A stretch of DNA of 64,000 nt from Stachybotrys elegans (lineage: Eukaryota; Ascomycota; Sordariomycetes; Hypocreales; Stachybotryaceae). Position numbers and translations under genes: made by a program. This document shows positions 9,675 through 20,888 of this stretch, in pieces. The number at the start of each line of letters is the position of its first letter. Position 1 is the stretch's first letter. Below the pieces are notes generated by a model, which was not told where the DNA came from, searched no databases, and was given only the letters and a program-made list of their open reading frames with translations. The stretch spans positions 2,666,001-2,730,000 of the forward strand of contig JAGPNK010000001.1 in the NCBI GenBank assembly GCA_020746835.1, given 5' to 3'.

Positions 9675-10987
9675 ATGGCAGACTCTAAGCCTACTATGTC
9701 ATCCACCCAGGGCTCACCGAGTGTCGTGAAGGAAGACATGTCCAATACTTCCACAGATGAACGTGGCAGGCCCACTGTCAAACTCACCTGGGAGGCAATT
9801 CTCGCCTTGAGCGAACACAACCAGAGCCGGTCTCCTCCTTGTGCCCCCTTGCCAGACAAGATACCGACAGATATCAAGAAGTTCGCACAGCGCGGTGGCC
9901 CTGATCTTCGTCATCTTTGTGTAAGTGTTCTGACATTACAAATACCAAATCACTGAAAAGCTCCGGCTGACACGCACCCTTCTAGTATGGGTGGTGGTGG
10001 GAGCAACAGGAGGTGGAAGGGGAGGGGGAGGAGGAGGAGGAAGGGGATAAGAATGGCAGTGAGGATGACAATAACGACAACGACAACGACGATAATGATA
10101 GTGGTTTTGGCGATGGCGATGGCGAACACGGTGGCAGTGATGGTGGCGGTGATGGCGGTGATGAGGATGAGGATGAGGATGAGTCAGTCGAAGAGCTACC
10201 CAAAGTCCATGATCCTTCCCGATACCAGACTGTTGAGCCGTTGCCGACCCCGTCTCATTACCATGCTGATCGTCTGGCCCAAGAACTTGCTGGGACAGGA
10301 TGCGCTGGCTCCCAAGCCAATAGCAGTATCTCACGCATGGAGTCTATCGTTTCCATACTCGTGGGATACCAAACGATTCCCTTCCAGTCGAATACGGTCC
10401 ACACCGAGTTGAATCTTCTGTTACCAGCAAACGTTTGCTCGGCCATCACGCCTTGCTTGTTTGATGGCGTATGGCCGGGGATGCTCGATGAAGGCGTCAA
10501 GACGGACCCGAGGCTTCGATCGCTCCTCACCCCGACGCTCAACGCCTCGTTTCCCATGCTTCCCAACTTCTTTCTCCTCATCTCCAGGGACTTGGAGACG
10601 CCGGAAGAGCTCAGAGAGCGCGCCAGGGTTGCGGGTAGTCTCGGTGCCAGGGCCATGTTTGCTCTTGAGAATGTTGGAAACAACCAACCGTTCTACCACA
10701 GGCAAGCCCACACCATGACAGTGACATATTCTGTACGAACCTCTATGCTCGAATTTTACATGCATCATGTCGAGCCGCCAACCCCCGCGCACCCCTTTGA
10801 GGAGGCTGTCACGTACAGGGCCTTTTCCTACTATTTGCTTTCAGGGCCTTCAGAGTACTCGCAGGGTCTTGTCACGCTCCGGACATCACGGGAGGCATTT
10901 GGGGGTTATCGAGATTATGTGATCAACACTGCCAACTACAATATTCGTTGGTTGCTGCTGCAGCAGGCTGCATTATGGCACAGGTAG
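9675..10987 (+). CDS. Unknown fungal protein with acidic low-complexity block
   Basis: I do not recognise this family. Two exons (9675-9920, 9986-10987) join in phase 0 across a consensus intron (GTAAGT to TTCTAG) and give 415 residues. The N-terminal part reads RPTVKLTWEAILALSEHNQ, then KKFAQRGGPDLRHLCYGWWWE. Residues about 91-150 are nearly all Glu, Asp, Asn and Gly, encoded by degenerate GGA, GAC/AAC and GGT/GAT repeats. After it comes a globular-looking C-terminal region (TELNLLLPANVCSAITPCLF, then FALENVGNNQPFYHRQAHT) with no membrane segment or signal peptide. Codon use and the clean intron support a real gene. No function is proposed. Confidence 0.7.
10026..10186. repeat. Trinucleotide-rich coding microsatellite (acidic block)
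   Basis: Degenerate GGA/GAG, then GAC/AAC/GAT, then GGT/GAT/GAG units run through the coding frame of the unknown acidic protein. All units keep frame, so length changes alter only the Glu/Asp/Asn/Gly block. Confidence 0.8.
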
Positions 10988-12046
10988 TTGCCAACACCAA
11001 GGGTTCTCAGGTAGAACGCAGTCTTAAATCGAAGGACGGGGTTATCATGGATTAAGTAGTTCATTGTGGGCAGGTTTCTCGTATTAGACGGCATGTATGC
11101 GTATCAGAGCGAGCCGCAAGTTCTGTGGCAGTGTAGATGGAAGGAAAATAAAGAGGCATGCAACCGACTGTACATACGTTACCCATGAGAATTGCAATGA
11201 CTCTGCCCACGTGATCTTGCGGCAGGCGAGAGAAGACCAGCATGTTATTGTTCGTTTCCGTCGGAGCCATCATCAGGACCCTCGGCCAACCAACAATATG
11301 GTATCAGCGCACCGGCCAAGAATCTGTGTGTGAGCGCTGCAGGTGAGCTCGTCCTTTAGTCGGAGCTCCAGGTCGCCTGGTACGTCCATACTGACAACTG
11401 TCTGTCAGGAGACCGGACGAGAAGCTCTGATGTCATCGCACAAACGGCCAGGCAGCCCTGGATGCAGGGGAACGTGGGGAGGCGGCGCGCCAAGGTAGCA
11501 TCGACGCCCGTGAACCGATGAGCTTATCCAGGAAACCGGGTCGATCAGCTGCAGTGTGGCTGCGAGATCGGGGGGATGCTGAGATAGTTGTAGAAGGCAG
11601 ATGGAAATGCTCCAATAAGTAGAGGGGGAAAAAGAGGGAAACTCTGTCACAGGCCCAAACAGTAGGTTGGTCCAGTGGTCAGGGAAGCCACGAGGGACGC
11701 AGGTGGAGCCACCTGATGCGGCTCCTGTAGCATCCCGTGAAGGGGGGGGAGGGGGGTTGGTTTAGTGAGGGAGAGGACCCTGATGGAAGGAAGTGCGGCC
11801 CGTGGGAAAAAGCGCCTGGCTCACCCACACTGCCCCTGTCACATTTTTGCAAATTTCCATGTGCCTTCTTCGACTGCTTCACCCGTGAACGCCCTTTGCA
11901 CTTCACCACATGCAGCCCTCAGCCTCCTCGTGAGCACCGCAGCGGAAAAAGAACCAACATCATCTTCGCCTGACTCCCCCTATCCCCCGCGCCCCCTTCC
12001 GACATCCCTATATAATATACCGGCAGTCGCCGCCCTGCTGCCCGCC
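10988..12046. other. Intergenic between unknown gene and NUC1
   Basis: About 1.06 kb with no credible gene. It carries short G-runs (about 11742-11758). A TATATAATATAC stretch lies at 12009-12020, only 27-38 bp before the NUC1 start, so it is more likely leader than a TATA box. Confidence 0.5.
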
Positions 12047-13093
12047 ATGTCAAAGACTACGATTGCCCTGATTGCTGCCCTCGGTGCTGGAGGAGGCGCC
12101 GCTGTAACCGCCGCAATGTATTCGCTACGATCAGACAAACGACCCGAGCTCACAAACGTTCCCGCCAACATTCCCTCAAACTCCTTCCTCTCATCGCCCG
12201 TCCCCGTCGCCGTCCCTCCCACGCAGGTCTTTGGCCCGCCATCCACGCCCGAGACTCCCACGGTGCTCTCGCCCGCGGGGCCCGTCAACCCGGCCGGCCT
12301 GTTCGAGTATGGCTTCCCCGGCCCCGTGTCGGACATTGCCTCGCGCACCGCCCTCATCTCCAGCTACGACCGCCGCCTGCGCAACCCTCACTGGGTCGTC
12401 GAGCACATCACCCCGGCCTCGCTGGCCGCCCGCGACGCCGACCGCAAGAACAGCGCCTTCCTCGAGGACGACTCCGTGCCCCCCAAGTTCCGCGCCCTGC
12501 TCAAGGACTACTACCGCAGCGGCTATGACCGAGGCCACCAGGTCCCCGCCGCCGACGCCAAGTGGTCCCAGAAGGCCATGGACGAGACCTTCTACCTGTC
12601 CAACATGTGTCCCCAGGTCGGCGAGGGCTTCAACCGCGACTACTGGGCTCACTTTGAGGACTTTTGCCGCCGCCTGACGGTCAAGTACCCCTCGGTCCGC
12701 ATCGTCACCGGCCCCCTCTACCTGCCGCGCAAGGACCCCGTCGACAACAAGTGGTACGTCAAGTACGAGATGATTGGCAGCCCGCCCTCGGTCGCCGTCC
12801 CCACGCACTTCTACAAGGTCATCTTCGCCGAGGACGGCAAGGCCGGCGGCAACGTCGCCATTGGCGCCTTTGTTCTGCCCAACGCACCCATCTCCAACAG
12901 CAAGCCCATCACCGACTTCGAGGTTCCTGTCGAGGCCGTCGAGCGCGCCAGTGGTCTCGAGTTTGCCACCAAGCTTCCTCCTTCGCGAAAGAAGAGACTC
13001 TGCTCCGATACCGTCTGCGCTCTCATCATCAAGGAGTACGGCGACAAGCAAAAGGCTGCTGCTAGGGCTGCCTTGCCTTCCCCTCGCTCATAG
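12047..13093 (+). CDS. nuc1: Mitochondrial DNA/RNA non-specific endonuclease NUC1 (EndoG family)
   Basis: A single exon of 348 residues, close to yeast Nuc1 (329). An N-terminal hydrophobic segment (TTIALIAALGAGGGAAVTAA, residues 4-23) matches the inner-membrane or intermembrane-space anchor of this family. The beta-beta-alpha-metal nuclease core has the DRGH motif at 161-164 (catalytic His164). LSNMCPQ follows, and the likely magnesium-binding Asn is in GFNRDYW (about 196). NUC1 degrades mitochondrial DNA and RNA, and takes part in apoptosis-like death when released to the nucleus (established for the family). The frame is open upstream to 11765, but the ATG at 12047 precedes the hydrophobic segment and gives the family length. 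The gene has strong GC-biased third positions. Confidence 0.93.
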   Translation: MSKTTIALIAALGAGGGAAVTAAMYSLRSDKRPELTNVPANIPSNSFLSSPVPVAVPPTQVFGPPSTPETPTVLSPAGPVNPAGLFEYGFPGPVSDIASRTALISSYDRRLRNPHWVVEHITPASLAARDADRKNSAFLEDDSVPPKFRALLKDYYRSGYDRGHQVPAADAKWSQKAMDETFYLSNMCPQVGEGFNRDYWAHFEDFCRRLTVKYPSVRIVTGPLYLPRKDPVDNKWYVKYEMIGSPPSVAVPTHFYKVIFAEDGKAGGNVAIGAFVLPNAPISNSKPITDFEVPVEAVERASGLEFATKLPPSRKKRLCSDTVCALIIKEYGDKQKAAARAALPSPRS

Positions 13094-13544
13094 ATTGTAT
13101 GATCTGGGCTCGGCATTCATTTGCTCTGCTTCCTCACCTCCTTTCCTCTCAGCTAGACATGGGAAGATAGACGATAGAGCTTGGTTACCTAGACTGCTCC
13201 TCCCGAGCAGCCGATGTATTTTTTGCACTCATCTCTTTTTTTCTTCCTTTTTTTTTTCTTTTTCTTTTTCTAATTCGTCTGCCTTCATCCATATATACCT
13301 GGTCGACTTTGGCGCGAGCATTTCACAAGTCTGCCGCACATCATGTACAATAGCAATAGCAAATCAGAATCATCCTTTCCATTTATATGCATTTACACCA
13401 TCCTATTATACACGTTCAAGAACGACCGCAGCTCAAGTACACGTGTCAGCCAGCTCCCATGTCTTATCCTTTCCACTCGTGCCACCGTTTAAACGCCCAG
13501 GGTATTCGAGCATGTAGATAATCAGGTCTCGTACAATATCCTTG
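13094..13544. other. Convergent 3' spacer NUC1/PFS2 with poly-pyrimidine tract
   Basis: A 450-bp spacer between convergent genes. It holds a long T-rich tract (about 13229-13271) made of T-runs broken by C. It presumably holds both 3' UTRs and no coding signal is seen. Confidence 0.55.
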
Positions 13545-15761
13545 CTACCTGATGCGGGTATATTTGCCTTGCCTCTGCTCCTGTCGAAGACTTTCCTCCT
13601 GGCTAGGAAGGGGGGCCCTGCGCCTTGGGTCGTTTTTATCTGCCTCTGAAAGCGGCAGAGGCGGCGGGACCGGGAGAGGGAAGCCCCCAGGAGGCAGCGC
13701 GTTACCAGGCGGCGGCGGGAACCCAGGGGGGAAGGCGCCAGGAGGTGGGAGCTGGACACCAGCGGCCTTCATCATCTCGAGGAATTGCGCGGGGTCGGGC
13801 GGGTTGTTGGGGTCGAGACCCGGTAGAGGGGGAGGGGCACCATTGAGCCCGGGGAGAGGGAAGGGGAGAGGCGGCGGCGGCGGAGCAGCACCATTGACAC
13901 CCATTCCAGGAATGAGCGGTGGAGGAGGAGCGGAACTGAGACCCTGCAGCGCACCACCACCAAGGGGTAGCCCGGGGATTCTGGGGAGGCCTGGAACGCC
14001 AGGCTTGACGAGAGCATCCTGGTCCAACAGGGCGTCGTCCTCATCCTCGGCCTCCTGCTGCTCCTCTTCCTGCCGCTGCCTGCGGTGGCCGCGGCGGTCC
14101 CAGGTGCCCTGCGCTTCGGCGGCAGCCTCGCCAATGTGGTAGCGGTCCTGGAAGACGTCGGCGTCGCCAGGCCTCGCACGTGTCCAGAAGCGCGTGATGC
14201 GGTCGTTGGAGCCGGAGGCGAGGACATGGCCCAGCGGGTGCCAGTCGAGAGACCAGATGACACTATCGTGAGCAAAGGGGACTCTGTGCATGGGCCAGAT
14301 GGACTGGGCGGGTGTTTGAGTCGGGTCGACGCTGTCGTATGGCGCAACAGTCAGGGCTTGGCCGGGTGGTGGGTTGGGGGAATCAAGCAGGTAGTGATGT
14401 AGAGAGCCGTCGGTGCCTCCCGTGGTAAGCAAGTTGGCGTGGATCGGGTGCCACGTCAGCGTTGAGATGTCCTTCTCATGGCCCTTGAGAAGGCATATAT
14501 CTCGCATCATCCGCAGGTCAAAGATGCGGGCCGTCTGGTCGCGAGCTGAAGTCGCCAAGCACGCGCCGTTGACCTTTTCGAACAGCACCTTGGTAATGGT
14601 GCTCTTGTGGCCGTGGAGCGTGGTGAGGCAGCGGCTCGTCCTGGGGTCCCAGAGCTTGATCAAGTGGTCTTTAGACCCGGACACCAGGAGACCTTTGGTG
14701 GGGTGCCAGTCGACCGTCTTGGCATCCCATCCGTGGCCCTCGAGCTTGGACTCCATTGTGCCGAGGGCGAAGTCGTAGATCTTGAGGGTCGAGTCATCCG
14801 AGGCGGTAACGAACTTGGAGTCGTTGGGGCTGAAGGCGAGGTCGCGGATGGGGTCGGAATGGGCCTTGATGCTCTGGACATTGTTGAAGTTGGGCTGCCA
14901 GTACTTGATCAAGCCGTCGTGATCACCCGAGATGAGCCAGTCGTCGCTGTGGGAGTACTCGAGGGCGCGGATGGCCGAGTCATGTGCCTGCATGATGGTC
15001 TCGAAGTTGAAGCCGGTGCCGTTCCAGAGGGTGAACTCGCCCATGGTCGAGGCCGTCAGTAACCTGCGGCCCTCTGGCGTCCATCTCACCACGTTGATGG
15101 GATGCTTGATCTTGTTGAGGGACGAGTGGAGGTGCTTGATGGGAATCGTATCAGCAGGCTCGGTGGGCCGGGCAGCTGGAGGGACCATCTGGTGATGTCA
15201 GTCTCGGTGTGGAGGTGGATGGTCGGGTGAGAGGCTCACATCGATAATGTAGCTCACGCTGGGCCGCTCCGACTCTCCCCGATATGAGGGCTTGTAGTTG
15301 GGAGCACGGTGCCTTTGCCAATGAGTGATGGTGGCGCTGTAGTCTGTGACGGGGCCTGCACATGGTTGTCAGTGTACATAATGCCAAGTCGATGAGTTTA
15401 GGTGTGAAGTCTGGCACTGAGCTCATCAAGACGCGATGCTTGATCCTACAGGATAAAGTGAACAGAACAAAAGTGTGGTGGGAATAGGAGTCGATTGAAG
15501 AATGGGTGGTTGGATAAACCAAACACGGTTTCGGTGAGAAGACGAGTATAGCACAGCGAAGCAGCATCACGAGCTCAACATGTGTCCCATCTCTCCGTTC
15601 CCAATCCCCTCCCCTCTCATTCCCTTTGCGAGGAAGAATGGGAATAGAAATTCCCGATGTGCTTTGAAAGGGTACTAGATAGGTTGGCACTCACGTCTGC
15701 CCCGAACCTTGACGAAGCCTCCATCCTGGCCGCCCTGCTCACCACGAGGCTCATAAGCCAT
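13545..15761 (-). CDS. pfs2: Polyadenylation factor subunit 2 (WD-repeat, CPF complex)
   Basis: Three exons (15761-15695, 15355-15240, 15188-13545) give 608 residues. The N-terminus reads [15 protein letters not shown], then the conserved [19 protein letters not shown]. About seven WD40 repeats follow (roughly residues 90-400), for example [20 protein letters not shown] and [20 protein letters not shown]. The C-terminal third is a proline/glycine-rich tail typical of filamentous-fungal PFS2 and metazoan WDR33. In yeast, Pfs2 is a scaffold of cleavage and polyadenylation factor and binds RNA near the cleavage site. The gene is convergent with NUC1 and divergent from DGAT1. Confidence 0.93.
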
Positions 15762-17647
15762 CCTACCGGTTCACCTCCTCCACGCGTGACATGCAGCGTG
15801 GGCGTTGGGGTTATTAAACGAGATGAGGAGGCGAAGAAAGCTGCGAGGCCAGCTATGTGAGTCTGCGGTCTAGGGTCATGGGGCTGTCGCGTCCGTGGTT
15901 GTTCTGGTTCAAAAGGGAAAGGTTCACGCTCACTACACACGCGTGATCGAGGCTTCTCTGACTGATGAGGTCTGGTGGACTTTTTGGCCGTGGCAGGATT
16001 AAGCGGTAATCTACCGAGACAACTGTGGTTCTGGTCATGTGACGGATGATGCAGCGATGATGGTGCTTCCTCCCCATGTCTTATCGTTATCGGGATCACC
16101 CCTTCTAGACCTTTTACTTAGTGCGTGCCTGTAGGTTTCATGTGTGCCCTCACTCACTCACATATCGTTTTGTGTCACCCAGTTTACGAGTTGTCATTAT
16201 TTCTGCAGATTAACTAACGAACTGATCGTTGTGGATTATGACTTGATGCTCAACCCAAGACAACAGTTTCCGTTTCAGGACTTGCAATGTGCGGCTGGTA
16301 TAAACTGAGGGTTGTATCTTGATAGCACAAGTCAGACTTGATCATAAAAAAATAAAATAAAGAAAATCTTGATTTTGTGGTCATAAGCAAAGTGAGGCAA
16401 TAATTCATTGGTCCTCACACTGTTTACATGTACTCGTATTCGAGGTGAAGTCGCTTTCACATGCTCAAGCAAAAAGACACACGGATGATACAATGGGCCC
16501 TTGTAAAATAGCGTCGATGCACCTCCGGTAAGCTCCTTCTATTGGCCCACCAAGTCGTTGCATGCCGAGGCGGCCAGCCCGTCAATATGCCAGCGCATGT
16601 AAAGGGGATTGATTGTAGCGAGGAGTCAAAACTTGGTGGCAGTGAACCCTCGATCCTTCTAGCTCCTAATTCTCCATCCCTCCCAAGACTCGTCGAGGAA
16701 TTAAAAAATAAGAAACCTCTACAGCTTCATTCCCCTTTCCCTCCTCCTTTCCTCCTTCCCTCCTTCCCTCTTTCTCATCTTCCCTTCTTTACTCCCTTAG
16801 CTGGCCCCGCTCCTGTGTTGTCTCATGGCAGGTGTGGATGAGCGGCACCCTTGGCATCCTTCCCATTACCAGGTAAGGCATCGTCATTTACTGAATCCGT
16901 TACCTCACATGTACATGGTGGCAGAGGCACTCCGGATCTTTCCTTGATATCTTTCTCCTCACAGCGCAGCACAACACAACGCAACCACCAGAATTTTCGG
17001 TTGGGGTTCGACGCCACCTTGATCTAACCCATTCAACCCATTCGATCCATCCAGTCGCATCTGCATTGCATTGCATCGCATTGCATATCTGCACTATACT
17101 ACGCCTGCGTTCATTATTCCCACACGCTGTTTTCTCTCTCTCTCCTTTGCTCTCACTCGCCAGAGCCTCCCTATTCTTCATTACACGGTATCTTGCATAC
17201 CTTCCCTTCCCTCACCACCACCACCTCCTCCAACCAACCAGCTCTCAGCCCGTGGGATATCCTCAGACATTTCCCACTGGTCCAGTTTGATTGCAACCGC
17301 ATTCCTGACACACACGTCCCCGTCATCCCTCCAAGGCCCGGGCAGCGAGCGTGTCCTCATTACTAGTCCCAGGGGAAAAGAGACGGGGGAAGGAGGTTAG
17401 ACGTGAAGGGGAGGGGGCGGCGTAATAAGCTTTCATCGCCACCAGCATAACCTCCAGACTACATCCCATACCTTTTGCCTTCACCCTGCCAGCTACATCT
17501 ATCTACACTCGCCTACAGGTAGGTAGGTAGTCTTGCAATTGGTCTAGCGCCAATCCCCTCTTGCAATCTCTATTTCCATCTCTATTTTCCTCTCCCATAC
17601 ACGAAACGTGGGTTGCACAGTTACGACATCTCGCGCAGCGGCTTGCC
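15762..17647. promoter_or_regulatory. Divergent promoter region PFS2/DGAT1
   Basis: About 1.9 kb between divergent start codons. Pyrimidine-rich stretches at about 16720-16800 and 17120-17240 (plus strand) suggest the DGAT1 promoter and a long 5' leader. An A-rich patch lies at about 16345-16365 and GTAGGTAGGTAG at about 17518-17530. No gene is supported here. Confidence 0.5.
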
Positions 17648-19316
17648 ATGGATTCGGCGACAGCGACCAGCGTCGAGACGTCCAACGGCTCCGTCACCCA
17701 CCGCCCAGGCCAGACGCTGACCGAAGTCGAGCCCGCCAACAGCACCACCGCCCAACGTGCCATTACTACCCCTCAGCGAAAGTATCGCCATGTCGCCGCG
17801 GTTCATTCCAAGGTTCGCCCATCGTGCTTGAGCCATGACTCTACTGCTGCTCCCAGCTTCATCGGCTTCCGTAACCTCATGGTTATTGTCCTAGGTATGT
17901 CATGGTGAGGCTTGCATTCAAGTCTCCAACATCCGCTTACATGGAATCGCAGTGGCCGGTAATCTGAGATTAATGATTGAGAATTTGCAAAAGGTGAGGC
18001 TTTTCAAGAAAACGACTGGTAATTTGTTCTCTGACACATGTTAGTATGGCGTCCTCATCTGCATTCGATGCCACGACTATCGTCGTTCAGACATCATGGT
18101 CGGCGGGCTGCTTTACTTCCTCATCCCCTGCCATCTCTTTGCTGCATACCTCATCGAGCTGGCGGCCGCACAGCAGGCCCGTGGCTCGAGGACACGCATC
18201 AAGGATGACGATGCCGGGCCGTCCGAGGCGGACAAGAAGGCATTTCACTCTACATGGGTGCTCGTCGCATGGGCTCACGCCATCAATGTTACCCTCGCCC
18301 TGGCCATCACCACCTTTGTCGTATACTTTCACGTCCACCACCCCCTCATTGGCACACTGACCGAGTTCCACGCCGTCATTGTCTGGCTCAAGACGGCCTC
18401 GTACGCCTTTACCAACCGAGATCTGCGCCATGCCTATCTCCACCCCATCAAGGGCGAGCATATCCCGGAGCTGTACAAGGAGTGCCCGTACCCCCAGAAC
18501 ATCACCATATCCAATCTTGGCTACTTTTGGCTGGCGCCCACCTTGGTCTATCAGCCTGTCTATCCTCGCACCGACAAGATCCGATGGAGCTTTGTGCTCA
18601 AGAGGCTGGGCGAGGTCTTTGGTCTCAGTGCTTTTATCTGGGTGGCCAGTGCCCAGTATGCCACGCCCGTCTTGCAGAACTCTCTTGACAAGATTGCTTC
18701 GCTGGATCTCGCGTCCATCTTGGAGCGTCTCCTGAAGCTCTCCACCATCTCGCTCGTCATCTGGCTCGCAGGCTTCTTTGCTCTGTTCCAGTCGTTCCTC
18801 AATGCGCTGGCCGAGATTCTCAGGTTCGGCGACAGGTCCTTCTACGACGACTGGTGGAACAGCGAGAGTGTCGGCGCTTACTGGCGCACGTGGAACAAGC
18901 CCGTCTACACCTACTTCAAGCGACATGTATATATACCCCTCCTTGGACGCGGCTGGAGCCACCAGGCCGCCAGCACGACCGTCTTCTTCGTGTCCGCTGT
19001 CTTGCACGAGATTCTTGTCGGAGTGCCGACGCACAACATCATCGGTATGTCTACTGTCCTGGCGGCGGCCACGGCGACGACACGTGAATCTGCTGCTAAC
19101 TGCCCAGGCATTGCGTTTCTCGGCATGTTTCTCCAGCTCCCGCTCATCGCCATCACCGGTCCGCTCGAGCAAATGAAGCTTGGACAAACGGGAAAGCTGA
19201 TGGGAAACATCATCTTCTGGGTCTCCTTTACTGTTTTTGGACAGCCATTCGCAGCCCTCATGTACTTTTACGCCTGGCAGGCAAAGTATGGAAGTGTAAG
19301 TAGGCAGGTGGTCTAG
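17648..19316 (+). CDS. dga1: Diacylglycerol O-acyltransferase 1 (MBOAT family)
   Basis: Four exons (17648-17894, 17953-17993, 18045-19044, 19108-19316) give 498 residues. The product resembles DGAT1, the ER multi-spanning enzyme making triacylglycerol from diacylglycerol and acyl-CoA. Family marks are HVAAVHSKVRPSCLSHDST, then PSFIGFRNLMVIVL at the first membrane segment, and NLRLMIENLQKYGVLI. The FYxDWWN motif is at about residue 361 (GDRSFYDDWWN), followed by YWRTWNKPV. The active-site His is in FFVSAVLHEILVG (about 417). ARE-type sterol acyltransferase is the main alternative, but the HSK-LSHD N-terminal block favours DGAT1. The last intron is 63 nt, so retention would keep frame. A GTAAGT six codons before the stop might permit an alternative C-terminus. 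The symbol follows common fungal usage. Confidence 0.82.
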
Positions 19317-19437
19317 GATGCAGACGTATACATCACCAAGGATAGATTTACTCGCAGCGGTCAAAAAGCCTTTTTCATTTTGCACAGCTTTCTGTACTAT
19401 TTATCTGATCAAATCACCCGCCATACTTGGTGATCCC

Positions 19438-20298
19438 TCATGGTATAAACGGCATTCCAGTCCAAACCCTCTTGCGGTAGTCGACGTAATCTTGCTGGAA
19501 AAACTCGATGAGTTTGCCCTCTTCGTGCCTGATCCTGGTGCTGAAGAAGCGCCAGAGAACAAATGCATAGGCCATGAAGCAAAGAATGTTGCCCAGGACC
19601 AGTTGAGTACCAAGGCCCCAGTAAAAGAAGCCAAAGTAGCTTGGGTGCCGGAAGTAGCTGTAAATGCCCGAAGTGATGAGCTCGTGCGTCGACTTCCTCG
19701 TCGTCTGGACAAGGTGGTTGAAGCTGGCACCGGCCTCGAGCATGGCAAAGCTCCGCACAACCTGCCCGCCCAGAACCATGACCATGCCGAGCGCTAGCAG
19801 GATCGAACCCAGGCCATAAGGGGCCCAGGTGCGGCCAGGGAAGAAGACGTTGACGATGAAGCATTCAAGAAAGGCCAAGCTGTGCGCGATGGCATAGGCT
19901 GGCCAGTTGGCTGTGAGCAGGTAGCTGTCGTTGGATGCCACGAGCGTGTTGCGCTCTGCAGTGGTCCAGAACTCGAGGAAGTGAAATGCTGATAGGGCGG
20001 CGAGGAAGAAGGGCAGACGCCAGGCAGGGTGTGGGATGAAGAAGACGAGGAGGACCAGAACCTGGAGGCTGGCGGCAAAGGCTGAGCCGAGACAGAAGGC
20101 GCGCACGGAGATGCCCGAGAGTGACTTGGGCTGTCTGGGGAAGAAAGGCTTCATGTGAAGTGCGTTGATGGACATGAGATAGCGATCAAGGGGATCCTGA
20201 GCAGGGAGTTCGTCTCTCCAGGTGTCGGGGCTCAAATCATCGTCATCCAGGATATGCAGAGGCCGACGCCGGGCCTGGGAAGACGGGTAGTCTGACAT
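19438..20298 (-). CDS. ste14: Protein-S-isoprenylcysteine O-methyltransferase (STE14/ICMT)
   Basis: A single exon of 286 residues. This ER membrane enzyme methylates the C-terminal prenylcysteine of CaaX proteins such as Ras and mating a-factor-type pheromones. The protein has several hydrophobic segments after about residue 65. The ICMT core is present: FHFLEFWTTAERN, then TSGIYSYFRHPSYFGFFYW (SAM-binding RHPxY) and FVLWRFFSTRIRHEEGKLIE. It ends FFQQDYVDYRKRVWTGMPFIP, the typical ICMT terminus. The N-terminal 65 residues are polar and poorly conserved in this family. The gene is convergent with DGAT1 with only 121 bp between stops. Confidence 0.93.
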   Translation of the reverse strand: MSDYPSSQARRRPLHILDDDDLSPDTWRDELPAQDPLDRYLMSINALHMKPFFPRQPKSLSGISVRAFCLGSAFAASLQVLVLLVFFIPHPAWRLPFFLAALSAFHFLEFWTTAERNTLVASNDSYLLTANWPAYAIAHSLAFLECFIVNVFFPGRTWAPYGLGSILLALGMVMVLGGQVVRSFAMLEAGASFNHLVQTTRKSTHELITSGIYSYFRHPSYFGFFYWGLGTQLVLGNILCFMAYAFVLWRFFSTRIRHEEGKLIEFFQQDYVDYRKRVWTGMPFIP

Positions 20299-20888
20299 GG
20301 CGAGGAGGGATCCGATAGAAGAGACCAGCTAGGTTGTCCGAGGCGCCGTGGTTGCAAATTTATATCGAGGCCCGAAGTTGAAGAAGTGCTGTGGATGCAC
20401 GAGAGAGATGGAGGCGGGTGGGGATTCAAGGAGTCAGGAGACGTGGAAGGATTGGGATTTGAGGCAAGCAGGACGAGGCTGAATTATATACAGCACGTGA
20501 AAAAAACATTACCCAGGTAGCTACTACGTATGGAGGAAGTCAAGAAGGACAGAAATGCATTGTTCTTGCCAGACAATGCACATTCACTGATGGAGAAGCC
20601 GCATACCAATAAAATAGATGCTTGTACTTTAGCGCTATCCACCACCAAGTTGGAGGACGGCTCTCTATTATGGCACGCCCTACGCCCAGACAACAATGCA
20701 GTGTGGGAGTGAATTGTTCTACAATCAAGGCGCCAAAAACGCCATGCAACCCCGGACTCAATCTAATAATGCCTCCTGCGGCCGAGGGTTCCCAAAGCAT
20801 GCCGCCATGCTGTTTCCCTTGGTGCTGATTTGTCGTAACGGTCGTGACTGTGACGTCTCCTCGCCCTCCTCGGCATCGGCGCATGGTA
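20299..20888. other. Intergenic: STE14 promoter and TMEM170-like 3' region
   Basis: 590 bp with no coding signal. It contains a TACTACGTA element (20522-20530) at 224 bp upstream of the STE14 start. Confidence 0.5.
20522..20530 (-). promoter_or_regulatory. TACTACGTA element upstream of STE14
   Basis: Same 9-mer and same distance (224 bp) from the downstream start codon as in the ZIP promoter. Function is inferred only. Confidence 0.35.

Noticed and set aside
12009..12020. TATATAATATAC as a TATA box for NUC1
   Set aside because: It is only about 30 bp from the start codon, leaving almost no leader. More likely part of the 5' UTR.
12191..13051. Long antisense frame over NUC1
   Set aside because: It mirrors the GC-biased codon use of NUC1. 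The sense frame has the full DRGH nuclease core.
18087..19385. 432-codon antisense frame over DGAT1
   Set aside because: Opposite strand carries an unmistakable MBOAT enzyme with introns. The antisense product has no motif.
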